DNA of 64,000 nt from Siphonodentalium dalli (GCA_032622095.1 CP136062.1:18355739-18419738); one strand, 5' to 3'. Numbered from the stretch's first letter, positions 44,910 through 55,429 are shown. Translations and numbers: made by a program. The notes: generated by a model not told the origin, from the letters alone.

Positions 44910-45500
44910 TTTGAGCTCACATCTTCTCTAGACTGAATGGGTTCATATTTGGTGTAGATGTTCCCTAGGTGACTTACATTCATATTTGTTTAAATGAGGT
45001 CACTCTATCAAATGGTTATGAAGGCAGGGCCATAACTCTTGCTCTCCATAGTAATTCTTAAAAACTACCTCTTCTGCTGTACCATCAGGTTGAACGGGTT
45101 CATATTTGGTATGAACAGTCCTTGGGTGACCTGGAGTTCAGATTTTTTTCTTCAAATGGGGTCATTGGTTTTAAATGGGGTCAACTTGTCAACTAGGGGT
45201 CAAGCAAAGGAAAGTTTTCCTCTTAATATGCTTCCTTCACACAGACCATCAGGTCTATTTTATTGATATTTAGTATGAAGGGTTCTTTGGTATCTGGGAT
45301 TCAAATTTATTCAGATGGGGTCACCAGATTAAATAGACTGGGACCAGGGACATAACTGTATGTCTCTATAGTAATACTTAAAAATGTCTTCTCAAGAGAG
45401 GTTGGACTATTTAGCTTACATATAGTATGGAGGATCCTTTAGTGACTGAGATTCAGATTTGTTAACATGAGGTCAACCTGTCAAGAAATGACGGGGCTAT
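44910..45500. mobile_element. Fragment of the 42689 element family
   Basis: ATTTGGTGTAGATGTTCCC, AGGTGACTTACATTCATATT, GCAGGGCCATAACTC and GGTTCATATTTGGTATGAAC repeat in blocks as in 42689-43520. Confidence 0.65.
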
Positions 45501-46239
45501 GGGGACTTCACTTAAAACATCTACCTTGGAACTACCTGACTGATTAATCTTGACATATATATGTTGTTTTCGGGTTCATGGATAATTGGGCTTCAAACAT
45601 GTCTAAATAGTTTATAAAACGGTGCTTGTGAGATTGGAAATTTCGAACAATTGAGAAAGTTTGAGACGTCAGTTGTGAAATTCTAACCTAAGACTTGGGA
45701 ATCTGGAGCCCGGTCAGGAGGGGATATGTTTAGCTGGAGGGGATCTGTAGTGTTCCATTGGTAATTTAAAGGTAGATATTCGCTGATCGACATGAAGCCT
45801 CTCTAGCCACATATCCTGTGTAGATCCGCTTCTTTTAAAGTGATTATGAAAAGTTCTGACTGTTATGGTCTCAAGAGTCCCAGTCTTATCAGTCTTTGCA
45901 GTCTGGTGAGCGACCCCACAGTCTTTGACTGTCTTGTTATTTGTGCATACCCCAGATTGGAATATATCAAATTTATATATGTAACTCAATATTATTCCTT
46001 TTCTAGTTATTTTAATATCAGTATACAATTGATTTGCAATGGGCACAGGGAAACGCGTCGTATTCAAAACATTTCACTGGGGGATGTCCCCCGGACCTCC
46101 ACCTACGAGAGGGGGAATACCCCCTCTCGTGCTCTCCACCACTCAGCACTTCGTGGCGAGGATGATGCTACGCTTCATATATGTCTTTATTCATGGCAGC
46201 AGTGCCCCCCCCCCCTTTTTCAAATTTCCTGGAACCGCC
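45501..46239. other. Intronic DNA, no gene seen
   Basis: Overlapping frames on both strands at 45714-46247 were not recognised. GGGGGATGTCCCCCGGACC and CGAGAGGGGGAATACCCCCT (46079-46130) are palindromic GC-rich words, and a C run follows at 46203. Confidence 0.4.
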
Positions 46240-46370
46240 CCTGGTGAACTCATTTGAACAAATCTGAATTTGAGTCACCTAGGGTACATCCACACCAAAT
46301 AAGAACCCATATGGTCTTATCATTCTGGAGAAGAATAAGTTTTAAGAATTGTTGACGGACGGATGTATTT
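46240..46370. mobile_element. Inverted end fragment of the 42689 family
   Basis: TTTGAACAAATCTGAATTTG, GGTACATCCACACCAAATA and GAATTGTTGACGGACGG are the reverse complement of 42765-42880. The blocks at 42.7-45.5 kb are therefore bounded by an inverted copy of their start. Confidence 0.65.
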
Positions 46371-47066
46371 TGTACTTTGAAAGTTAAGGCAAGAGAAACA
46401 AAACTTCACATAAAAATTATCGAAATAAAAACATTTTGTTAGGGGACCAAAATTAGGGTCAGGAAGGGATAAGAATCTAGCATGTTTTTATATTGGCGAA
46501 ATACAACCGTTTTCTTCAAAACAAGTGTACAATAACAACATTCAATAAAGATGATTTCATTTATAAATTATAAATGTTAACTTTTGGGTTTTATTAATTG
46601 AGATATTTTGGTGCGTACATTTGAAATTATTTTCCAATTTTTGTAAAACTGCTCCGGGCCACTGCTCTCCGCCCTAAATTTATGACAAGTGAACGAGGAA
46701 TCAGGTATCTGCACAAAATGGGTGACTGTTCCATTATTTTTTCCCACTATTTTCATACGCTTTGCAGATTCCCTCTTCTTTCTCTTGTCATCCATACATT
46801 TGGTACCAACTTCACTTCGTGAAAAATGTTATATGACTAATTGGTTTCAGGCCATTTTTCTTTCAACTTATCCTAATTTGACATATAAAAAAGCTTTCGA
46901 GCCATCAGCCAGCATTTCATTATGACCTTTTACTGTCATCGGGGGATGCTAGATTTTCGCTAACCCTACATGTGTTACCTGGTCAGACACCCACTTACGA
47001 CTTATTGGTTACCTATAAAATAAGCATAAAATAACAATATTCATTAAAGATATTTTTATTTTGTAG
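46371..47066. other. Intronic DNA, no gene seen
   Basis: AT-rich. ACAATAACAACATTCAATAAAGATG (46507) and a related AAATAACAATATTCATTAAAGAT (47028) form a loose direct pair. The branch/pyrimidine tract of the last acceptor is at about 47045-47066. Confidence 0.4.
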
Positions 47067-47223
47067 ATACCTCTGTGATTTCTCATACTACACATCTCTG
47101 AATATAGATAAGCAAAGAGCAGCCTTCATCCACGTTCCACGTAAAGATAACCCTTACAGCGTCGACGAGTTGGCCGAAGGAATCCGGGTAGCCGTCTTAT
47201 CAATGTTACAACAATTAAGCTAA
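47067..47223 (+). CDS. PGPEP1: Pyroglutamyl-peptidase I, last exon
   Basis: The acceptor is TTTATTTTGTAG ending at 47066. The first base completes the split Arg codon, followed by YLCDFSYYTSL. The Cys there aligns with the catalytic Cys149 of the human enzyme (RYLCDFTYYTSL). AAFIHVPRKDNPYSVDELAE carries the catalytic His (human AFVHVPPLGKPYNADQLGR). The frame ends LSMLQQLS and TAA at 47221-47223. The C-terminus is shorter than the human one by about ten residues. No canonical AATAAA is obvious in the next 130 bp before a MITE begins at 47360. Confidence 0.93.
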
Positions 47224-47359
47224 GCTGAGATATACATTTACAGATATTTTCAATCATATTTTATAGATATGCAGAATGGTATTTCAGGTTTTTTAAATTA
47301 AATATTATCATGTGAAGCTAAGATTTCTGCTCTATTTGACTACTGTTTGTAATTATTTA

Positions 47360-47605
47360 CCCTTTCATGATGGGAGCTTGGCTGGTGCAGCATTAAATAT
47401 CCTGTACCAGTGCATTCTCTTATATATCCGAGCCTCGCCCATATGCATGTAAGATAATGCACTGGCTACCAGATCAAGGTAAATACTGTTAGGCCAGTGT
47501 ATTCTCTTATAGATGTGACTCCCTATGAGAGACTCGCATATATTTAAGAGAATGCATTGGCACAGGGTTTTCACAAAATTTCAGGAAGCTCCAGTCATGG
47601 AAGGG
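47360..47605. mobile_element. TTAA-type twin-hairpin MITE, second type (246 bp)
   Basis: Flanked by TTTA (47356-47359) and TTAA (47606-47609). Ends are CCCTTTCATGATGGGAGCTT / CCAGTCATGGAAGGG. The two hairpins have GTGCATTCTCTTATATAT and GCATATATTTAAGAGAATGC arms. Relative of 30907-31151. Confidence 0.78.
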
Positions 47606-48085
47606 TTAAAGGAACCCAAGGCACTCACAGCGGGTAAATGTGCAAAAAATATAAACGTCTGTAAAAACATTATCACTATTAAAGGGACCCAAGGCATGTA
47701 CAAATAATATAAACGTCTTTAAAAACATTATCACTATTAAAGGGACCCAAGGCACACACAGCGGGTAAATGTGCAAAAATTATAAACGTCAGTAAAAACA
47801 TTATCACTATTAAAGGGACCCAAGGCACTCACAGCGGGCAAATGTGCAAAAATTATAAACGTCTGTAAAAACATTATCACTATTAAAGGGACCCAAGGGA
47901 CTCACAGCAGGTAAATGTACAAATAATATAAAAGTCTGTAAAAACATCACCCCTATTAAAGGGACCCATGGCACACACAGCGAGTAAATGTGCAAAAAAT
48001 ATAAACGGCTGTAAAAAACCCTATTAAAGGGACCCAAGTCACTCACAGCGGGTAAATGTGCAAAATTATAAAGTCTATAAAAGAT
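47606..48085. repeat. 73-bp tandem repeat, 7 copies
   Basis: TTAAAGGGACCCAAGGCACT, CACAGCGGGTAAATGTGCAA and ATAAACGTCTGTAAAAACAT, then TATCACTA. Starts at 47606, 47679, 47737 and onwards to about 48025. Copy 2 has an internal deletion. The array begins exactly at the TTAA of the preceding MITE. Confidence 0.88.
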
Positions 48086-48475
48086 CAGCACTAAGAACTT
48101 GGAGAAATAGATAGACTTTAATCTTATATATACTAAAGTGATGGTAAACACTCCGTTAGGGTGATCAAATAGAAATGGAGTATAATCTTGCTCAAAGTAG
48201 TTATTTTTACAAATATTAATCCAAATTGACAACACACACTGTCATTCTGATATATTAATTAAATGCAATGACTCTCGATGTCAAAATCATTTGTGTGTGT
48301 TGATCATCGATAGTTGCGTCCGAATGGAGATGTAAATATTCACAATTGAGCGTAGTTCTGACGATGTTTTTTATGGGGTGGTATGGTCGATTTCTTTCGG
48401 CATAATGCTTGAGCACTAACTTATCAGTTTCACGCACCGGTTCAACTATCCCACGATCACACTAGTCCCCATGTG
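48086..48475. other. No gene seen
   Basis: No coding or repeat recognised. Confidence 0.4.
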
Positions 48476-48927
48476 TGCAAGCCTGAGTTTAGTGCACCTG
48501 TCATTTGCAGAATGAGGTCCACAGAGGGTGAATTTAGTGACGCTATCATGCATAGCGGGCTAGCATCACCAAATTCACCCTCTGGGGACCTCATTCTACA
48601 TGGCCTCGTATGCTATGGGAGACATAGACTCAACATGAAGTTCCCAAATTTTAAATATTGTGATGTACAACCTTTGGGAACCTCGATTATGGAATGTGTC
48701 GTCTGCCAATTTGGGGATACAGAGAAACTAAAATTAGAGAAGAAATAGAATCAATGTGGAGAAGTTTCTGTAGAAATTTTTTAAGTAAGAAACTTTCCAC
48801 AGAAGATAAGGCCTGAGCAGAATGAGGTCCCCAGAGAGTGAATTTAGTGACAGGATAGCTTCACTAAATTCACCCTCTGGGGACCTCATTCTGCAAATGA
48901 CAGACACACTAAACTCAGACTTGCATT
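48476..48927. mobile_element. Palindromic MITE family, copy e (most complete)
   Basis: The outer ends TGCAAGCCTGAGTTTAGTG and CACTAAACTCAGACTTGCA are inverted. Each end continues into its own palindrome: GAATGAGGTCC.CAGAGGGTG ... CACCCTCTGGGGACCTCATT at 48510-48597 and again at 48829-48893. The element thus has four arms of the same sequence. The interior is AT-rich. No coding. Confidence 0.8.
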
Positions 48928-48984
48928 CGTTCAGTTCTTATCGGTACAATGACAGATGACATATGACCCACCTTCAGGGAACAG

Positions 48985-49590
48985 TCTAGAAGGAGACTTG
49001 AGAGACAGGGACCAGCCTAGAAGGCGACTTGAGAGACGGGGACCAGCCTAGAAGGCGACTTGAGAGACGGTGACCAGCCTAGAGTGCGACTTGAGAGACA
49101 GGGACCAGCCTAGAAGGTGACTTGAGAGACAGGGACCAGCCTAGAAGGCGACTTGAGAGACAGGGACCAGCCTAGAAGGCGATTTGAGAGACAGGGACCA
49201 TCCTAGAAGGCGACTTGAGACAGGGACCATTCTAGAAGGCGACTTGAGAGACAGGGACCATTCTAGAAGGCGATTTGAGACAGGGACCAGTCTAGAAGGC
49301 AATTTGAGAGACAGGGACCATCCTAGAAGGCGACTAGAGAGACATGGACCAGCCTAGAGTGCGACTTGGGATACAGGGACCAGCCTAGAATGCGATTTGA
49401 GAGAACAGTCTAGAAGGCGACTAGAGAGACAGGGACCAGCCTAGAAGGCGACTTGGGATTATATACAGGGACCAGCCTAGAAGGCGATTTGAGAGAACAG
49501 TCTAGAAGGCGACTAGAGAGACAGGGACCAGCATAGAAGGCGATTTGAGAGACAGGGACCATCCTAGAAGGCGATTTGAGAGACGGGGAC
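48985..49590. repeat. 31-bp minisatellite, about 20 copies
   Basis: GAGAGACAGGGACCAGCCTA followed by GAAGGCGACTT, with units of 25-37 bp and ordered variants (GCCTAG/TCTAG/CCTAG). It stops directly at the LTR boundary at 49591. Confidence 0.88.
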
Positions 49591-49734
49591 TGTGATACCT
49601 TGCTGTATCAATATTCAGTAAAGTACGGAGTAGTAATGAACACGTGAGATTAGTACTTGGGCGCGGACATCTTTATTAATGACACATCCCTTACAATAGT
49701 ACACATACTACAACCGGAAGTTGCAGCTATCACA
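49591..49734 (-). mobile_element. 3' LTR of the minus-strand Gypsy relic (144 bp)
   Basis: On the minus strand it runs TGTGATAGCTGC to AAGGTATCACA, giving the TG...CA ends and inverted TGTGATA/TATCACA termini typical of LTRs. CATTAATAAAGATG inside it is a polyadenylation signal on the same strand. A purine-rich AAAAGGGTGAGATG lies just upstream (minus strand) as a possible polypurine tract. No matching 5' LTR is visible in the window. Confidence 0.7.
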
Positions 49735-50080
49735 GGATATTACATCTCACCCTTTTATATGAAAAATTTGGTTATAACTTGTGAAAACATTAAAATACCA
49801 CTATACCAGAGGATACCATCAACTACTGATAGTCATTGTCATTTGTGCCAACAATTAATACAACTAATAAATGTTATAGTCCTTCTGCCATTCAGGCTTG
49901 GTCTTAGTACGCTGTGGACGGTTAGGAACAATTGGCTGGGGCAGCATTGACAGTTTCGGTAACAGTCTCGGTGTCGACGGTTACGGTCTGGGCGTCGTTT
50001 TCGGTGCGATTTTGTGTTGAATAATTTCAGCTATCTTATCGCGCTGGCATTGGATGTTGTCGTCCGGTACAACTTTGAAC

Positions 50081-51145
50081 TCAGACATGTTCCGAGTAAC
50101 GTATGTCATTCCCACGCGCGGTTATCATGGTCCCTTTAACACTTTCCACAACAAATGGATTTGGAAAGTATTGCGATGAGAATTTGTCGACGAACCCATG
50201 CTTTCTGAGTAATACCGACTGTCCTGGATGAAACTCAGATTTACCACTAAAATTCAGTTTAGCCTCTGCATTCTGTTTCATAGCGTCCTTGCGCGCACTA
50301 TCTCGTTCTCGAACTCTGTCATTCGGTTCAGCTGTAATCTCAGGAAGGCGCACACGCATGGTACGGTCGAATAACGCGGTGGCTGGTGGAATGTTTGTTG
50401 TGGAGTGTGGCGTTGCACGATAGTTACGAAGGAATCGATACAGTTCTTGTTTCCACATTTTATCATCGGTAATTGCAGTGCGTATGGCTTTCTTCAATGT
50501 TCGAATAAATCGGTCAACTTCGCTGTTGGCGCGCGGCCAGTACGGTGTGATTTTCCTGTGCTTGAACCCTGAGTATGCTGAAAACTCTTTAAAGTCAAAA
50601 CTGTTGAAAGGAGGTCCATTGTCTGACTTCAGTACGCACGGTTGTCCAAACGTTGCGAAAATTCTGTCCAGTTTGGGAATTACGGTTTTAGCGGCAGTTG
50701 ACGAAATAATTTCCACCTCTGGGAATCGTGAATAATCGTCCATTACGACAAGGAGATATTCACCATTTGGAGGTTCTGCAAAGTCTACGCTAACTTCAGT
50801 CCATGGAGATTTTGGAAGTTCTGACATTTGCAATGGTTCTTTGGTACCATCGACGATGTTTGCGGAACACATTATGCACGATTTAACTTTTTGTTCCACC
50901 ATTGAGTCCATCTTTGGGAACCAGACTTTTTCTCGCAGAAGTTGTTTTGTCTTCGTCATTCCCTGGTGGCCTTCATGCGCAATGTCAATAACGTGTTGTT
51001 GGTAGAGTTCGGGAATTACGATTTTGCTGTCTTTCAGTACGATACCGTTTTCAGTTGCACTGAGTTCATCACGTATTTGATATAGCGATTGGAGAAAACT
51101 ATCTGGTTTCATTTTCGAAATTGTGTCCCATTGTCCAGTTTGCAT
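50081..51145 (-). pseudogene. Ty3/Gypsy integrase region
   Basis: 354 codons open on the minus strand. Near residues 50-95 is an H-x-x-x-H...C-x-x-C zinc-binding motif (HEGHQG, then CIMC). The DDE core has Asp in VDFAEPP (about residue 140), Asp in KSDNGPPF (about 199) and Glu in RANSEVDRF (about 233). The C-terminal part (LRKHGFVDKFSSQYF) resembles the chromatin-side domain of metazoan Gypsy integrases. The pol frame is stopped upstream of this segment, so it cannot be made as part of an intact polyprotein. Known role of the family: inserting retrotransposon DNA. Called from recognised motifs. Confidence 0.88.
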
Positions 51146-51382
51146 GGCGGTTATACATCAACTCAAACTATCGTCACTCCGAGTAGCGGCTTGTAATTGT
51201 TCTAGTGTCAATGACTTTGGAGTTGCATTGTTTGCAAGAAAGTTAATGTAAGTGTCTGCCATTGACTGTTCCTTGCATGTTGGCACAACAGGACCAACTG
51301 GATGACGCGACATGAAATCGGCTGGATTGTCATTACCGGGTCGATATTCTACGGCAATATTGTATTCTTGTAACTGGAGGAT
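51146..51382 (-). pseudogene. Pol spacer between RNase H and integrase, with stops
   Basis: Conceptual translation gives YRPGNDNPADFMSRHP, the usual Gypsy linker. It is interrupted by an in-frame TAG near 51382 and a TGA near 51156. Confidence 0.75.
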
Positions 51383-51595
51383 CTATCGGCGGATTCTCGG
51401 TGTAGCATTCGACGTCACGTTATTGAAAAACGGCAGCGGCGGCTTGTGGTCACTGAATACGGTACAATGACTTCCATACACGTACAAATGGAAATGCATC
51501 ACACCCCAACATATCGCCAGACTTTCACGTTCGATTTGTGAGTAGCGTTGTTCAACTGGAGAAAGTGCATGTGACGCGTACGCGATTACTTTCAC
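51383..51595 (-). pseudogene. Gypsy RNase H region
   Basis: Carries ASHALSPVEQRYSQIERESL, with the conserved Glu, and FSDHKPP, the third acidic motif. The first acidic motif (LLVDASPMA) is at the end of the preceding reverse transcriptase frame, beyond stops at about 51600-51635. Confidence 0.85.
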
Positions 51596-51634
51596 ACTTT
51601 CATCGAACGGATCCCCTTTGTGTCAGAATTCCAG

Positions 51635-52405
51635 CTACGCCATTGGGGATGCATCAACTAAAAGCTCGGTTGTTTTGTTGATATCGAAATACGACACAGT
51701 TGCATCCGAACACAATGCATCTTGTATGGCCCGAAATGCATTCTCATGCTCAGAATGCCACTGCCATTCTGCAGATTGGTGAGTGAGCTTTCTCAGTGGC
51801 TCACTGATCGTAGAGAACTTCGGAATGAATCGCGCACAATATGTGGACATGCCAAGACATGATTTCACTTCATTGGCATTCACAGGCTTCGCAAAGTCCT
51901 TTATTGCAGCTACCTTGCTTGGATGAACGGACATACCTTCGTCGCTGAAGATATACCCGTAAAACTCGATGCGCGTTTTGCCAATCACACATTTGTCGCG
52001 ATGAAGGGTTAAACCCTTCTCTCTTAACCGATCGAGCACTAACCGAACACTTTCATCGCGCGCGGCTCTGGTATGTGCATGCACTAGAATATCATCGCAC
52101 ACGTGAATGACCCCGGGAATATTTTTGAGCACGTCGCTCAGCACCTTTTGGAAGATTTCCGAACTGCTTGATAGACCCATCGTGAGACGCTTGAATCGGA
52201 ATTGGCCTATATGACTGGAGAATGTGGTAATGTAGCGACTATCTGGATGAAGAACGCACTGATTGAATGCAGAATTCAAATCTAGAAGAGAGTAGAACTT
52301 CGAACCGTTGACTTCTGTGATGTCGTCGAGGGTTAGTGAAATATGCCGTTCCTGTTGAATACATTTGTTTACTGCTCGCATGTCAACAGATAAGTCGTAC
52401 CTCAT
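51635..52405 (-). pseudogene. Gypsy reverse transcriptase, main part
   Basis: 256 codons open. Motifs in order: VDMRAVNKCI, FYSLLDLNSAFNQ (motif A Asp), FKRLTMGLSSSSEIFQ, then VCDDILVHA at the active site, where most Gypsy elements have YVDD or YADD. These are followed by FYGYIFSDEGMSVHP and FIPKFSTISEPLRKLT. The Tyr-to-Cys-type change and the flanking stops fit decay. The frame differs from the N-terminal part, with a shift near 52380-52405. Confidence 0.88.
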
Positions 52406-52765
52406 TAGGTTGTTTCGGCTTAGGAACAGGAAGTAGCGCAGAAACCCATGGTGTGGAACCGCTTTCTACTCGTTCGATGATGTCGTTCTTCAAATGTTTG
52501 TCTAATTCACGTTCGACTGCCCTTCTTGTATGAAATGGAATTCGTCGATGAGGCTGTATCAAACCTGGAACGGTTTCATCGATGTGAAGTTTTATTTCTC
52601 TGTCGTTCAGTTTCCCGATCGTCTCCTTTGCAGAGAAAACATCAGAGAATTCGGTTATAATGTCTCGTGATTTATCACTGATTTGCTTTACTGTTGCACT
52701 TTGGTGTAATTTTATCACTTCTAAGTCTGGCAGTTTTGTAACTGAGCAAATTGACAGACTGACCA
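52383..52765 (-). pseudogene. Gypsy pol, segment before the reverse transcriptase
   Basis: Contains IITEFSDVFSAKETIGKL, HIDETVPGLIQPHRRIPF and GSTPWVSALLPVPKP, the conserved lead-in to Ty3/Gypsy reverse transcriptase. No protease or gag precedes it. Upstream sequence belongs to a different family from about 52765, so the element is truncated at its 5' side. Confidence 0.8.
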
Positions 52766-53400
52766 TGAACGACAAAAATACTCATGTATTGGTGAATAGG
52801 CACTCCTTTGCCTTTCACAATATCATCAACCTTGTATCTTTGTTGTCTTATGACTAACTGTTGTCTTGGCTGTAGTGGGGAATCATCGCGTGGAGTACAT
52901 ACAGCAATTATTTCCATTCCATGAAATGTCCCGTGACCATCTAGTGTTGCAACATTATGGTCCACGTCGTCATCTTCGGCCTGGATTACTGACTGCTTGT
53001 ACAACTCAACTTCATCGTAATTAATCGAGAAGCCTAATCGCGATAGTTCCGTTACAAGCCATTTGGACCCAAATATATGGTCCAGCTCGACACCAAGGCC
53101 GAATAAAATAGGTGATATCACTGATCGTGGTTGTGCTGCTTGAATAATAGACTGACCAATACTGATTTGCTTCAATTATAAAGGAACCAGAGCTTTCAAC
53201 ACAGTTAGCAAATTGGGCTTTAATCAAGCGTTTACCTCGCTCAACATCAGAAATGTCATCCATGCTAGGGTAAGGATGTACACTGTACTCCATCTCACTC
53301 AATTAGCTCTGATAATCTTGGCTGCCATTTCTTTCCTCTCTGCTTCTTCCTCAATGTCATTTTTTTCTCGGCGTACCTCTTATCATTACGTCACGTGCGC
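52675..53400 (-). pseudogene. Relic of a multicopy invertebrate gene family, C-terminal part
   Basis: Minus strand, three frame segments. 53305-53395 gives KNDIEEEAERKEMAAKIIRA then a stop. 53175-53302 gives MEYSVHPYPSMDDIS...GSFIIEANQ. 52765-53175 gives RSVISPILFGLGVELDHIFG, SKWLVTELSRLGFSINYDEV, HNVATLDGHGTFHGMEI and KVDDIVKGKGVPI. I recognise these phrases from large uncharacterised protein families common in molluscs and cnidarians; the function is unknown and the match is from memory. Frameshifts near 53305 and 53155 show decay. The N-terminal part lies at 54961-55425 on the same strand. Confidence 0.55.
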
Positions 53401-53967
53401 TCGCGCAACAGTATTGCGATCAGACAGATTCGTAGGTAGGTACGTGTCCCCTACTCCGTTTCACGCCATGACGTCACCAAAAACGACGTAAAACCTCGTG
53501 GCGTTCGGACATTTTTACTGTGCCGCGTTTTTGCTATGTTTATTTTATGTGTTGTTTTCGATTATTTGTTTGTCGCCGATATCGCCATTTGTCGGGATTC
53601 CCTGTTTCTATATTTAAAACTGACATGCTCACAGTGAGCCTCGATTTCGATTTTTTCTCCCAGGTCAAAATACGTCAGAGTTATGACAAAAATAGATCGA
53701 CCTACATTTTCTCCATCAGAACCCTACATCAAAGAGTCTATAGACTCCTTTGGGACCTACATAGGGTATTTTTACTTATAATTGGGAAGTTTTATCATTT
53801 TTGGTTCGTGCGAAGACCTCTTTTTATCGTGCGGGGAAAGAGAGACATTCAAAACCCGATTTCGTAATTCGACGAATGACGTAACACAAAACAAAACGCA
53901 TTAGTTGCTCCTTTGACTATCGGAAAATGAAAATGAAAATATGCCGCTGAAAAAAATGTATTCGATA
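53401..53967. other. No gene; probable intron of the relic
   Basis: Separates the two parts of the minus-strand relic. A 115-codon + frame at 53520-53867 was not recognised. Confidence 0.35.
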
Positions 53968-53971
53968 TTAA

Positions 53972-54571
53972 AGGGGTACTGTACACAGGGATAGACAATT
54001 TTTTTGATTTACTCCCATTGAAATAACTTTCAAGTTAGATTGTGTTCGTGTTATATGAGTTTCGTGTAAACCTAATTTAGCGAACAAAATATTGATCTTG
54101 GAAACAAAAATATTACGGAGAAGACTCATGTCGCAGGAAGAACCGGAAGTTCATTGTTCACAGCTTCAATTGATGCATCCAATCTCTTCCATCGAACAAT
54201 CTCACTCCGTATAAAATTATTGACGCTTCAGGACTCTCGTTTCTTTCTCCTTTTTCCGATTCGGTTATAGCGGGCCTTTCTTTTGCAGGTAACATGTTAT
54301 GTGTGCAACTCAATAATGTTCGCGAACGGCCCGCAACAGATACTATTTCAAGAACGGTAACTCGTACTGGCATAATTCTCCATTTTATGACTCCAGCCAT
54401 AAATGAATTTATATTAAATAATTCAATTTTACTTTTGTGATAGCCTGTTAACCGGAACGTTTTCAGTAGACATCGTCGACTCAAATTAGTTATTTTAAAA
54501 TATAATATTGATATTAGATCGTTATTGTCACCGGGAATTTATTGAAATTGGGGTACAGTACCGGTACCCCT
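53972..54571. mobile_element. TTAA-target element with AGGGGTACTGTAC ends (600 bp)
   Basis: TTAA at 53968-53971 and 54572-54575. The left end is AGGGGTACTGTACACAGGG and the right end is GGGGTACAGTACCGGTACCC CT, inverted with a small insertion. No coding recognised; the 108-codon minus frame inside has no domain. TTAA targets are shared by piggyBac and Kolobok elements; which applies is undecided. Confidence 0.65.
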
Positions 54572-54575
54572 TTAA

Positions 54576-54960
54576 AGACTCATCCTTTCGGCAACATGGA
54601 ATTGGTTTTAATTACTTAAATGATTAATATAGTAATTTGCCTTTTATCTGTGATGAAATGAGAAATGGTAATTGTCTTTTTTTGCTAACATTAAATTAAA
54701 TAAATTAAGTAAAATACAGTTAAATTATTTTTTTAATTATTGTTTATTACATTTTTGCGCACGTTGGCATCTCTGAGTGCATTCTAGTTTATTATGAAAT
54801 TGGCTATATTTCTGAAACAAATAACGATGCTTCGACCATCCACCTCAGCAAAAACTATGTAGGTCCCATAGTGGAATATACTTCGGACCCACCAGATAAT
54901 TCTACCATCTTACTATGAAGTTCATAGAGTGTATAATTCGGCACCAGATTTTGACTCAAT
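54576..54960. other. No gene seen
   Basis: AT-rich, no feature recognised. Confidence 0.4.
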
Positions 54961-55425
54961 CTACTCACAGACCATTTGAAACAATTGCTGCATTTCATAG
55001 TCTATTTTCCGAACGGACTGTGGCTTTCGATGATCGATCCGTTGGTACTGTGATATCTTCAGCCGCAACCAGATCAATACAACCATGATGTTTTGTTTGG
55101 ACAGAAAGATCAACGAATTCCCCCTTTTCGCGCGACACTCTAATAACTTGTCGCGCAGTGGAAGTGTGGTGACACTTCGAACTTGTGTTCTAAGAGGATT
55201 TTTTTTATCGAAATGGGCATGTTGTCCACATATCAAGCAGTCATCTTTGTAACTGAAAGGTAACAGGCTAGATCTGAGTTTTTGTCGATGACATATCAAC
55301 ATTCCCACTAGCACTGCACAACCCTCTCTACTCTTAGAATCTGTAAAATCACGTCTGCATTTTCTATGTATCAAACATTTCTTAGATACTGCATGAAACC
55401 GGTACATTTTTCCTCCACTAGGCAT
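54961..55425 (-). pseudogene. Relic of the same gene family, N-terminal Cys-rich part
   Basis: 154 codons. Contains CLIHRKCRRDFTDSKSREG and FSYKDDCLICGQHAHFDKKN, two Cys/His groups that may bind a metal, then VTTLPLRDKLLECRAKRG and IDYEMQQLFQMVCE. The order and wording match the N-terminal part of the family whose later part is at 52765-53400. A large middle portion is missing or intronic. The function is unknown. The call rests on remembered family patterns. Confidence 0.5.
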
Positions 55426-55429
55426 TTTG

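Larger units (their letters stand above)
38682..47223 (+). other. PGPEP1: PGPEP1-like gene, extent of visible exons
   Basis: Three coding exons on the + strand, with introns 38852-40065 and 40299-47066. The phases agree: 1 at entry, 0 between the first two, 2 between the last two. The visible product is about 186 residues against about 209 for the vertebrate enzyme, so roughly ten N-terminal residues from an unseen upstream exon are lacking. Both introns are loaded with transposons: a 39.0-kb dispersed element and a satellite relative in the first; two AGCTCA-headed families, two TTAA MITEs and a palindromic MITE in the second. All three catalytic residues are present, so the gene is probably functional. 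Confidence 0.9.

Noticed and set aside
45714-46247. Overlapping frames of 117 and 135 codons on opposite strands
   Set aside because: Neither shows a recognised motif; the region lies in the last intron of the peptidase gene among repeats.
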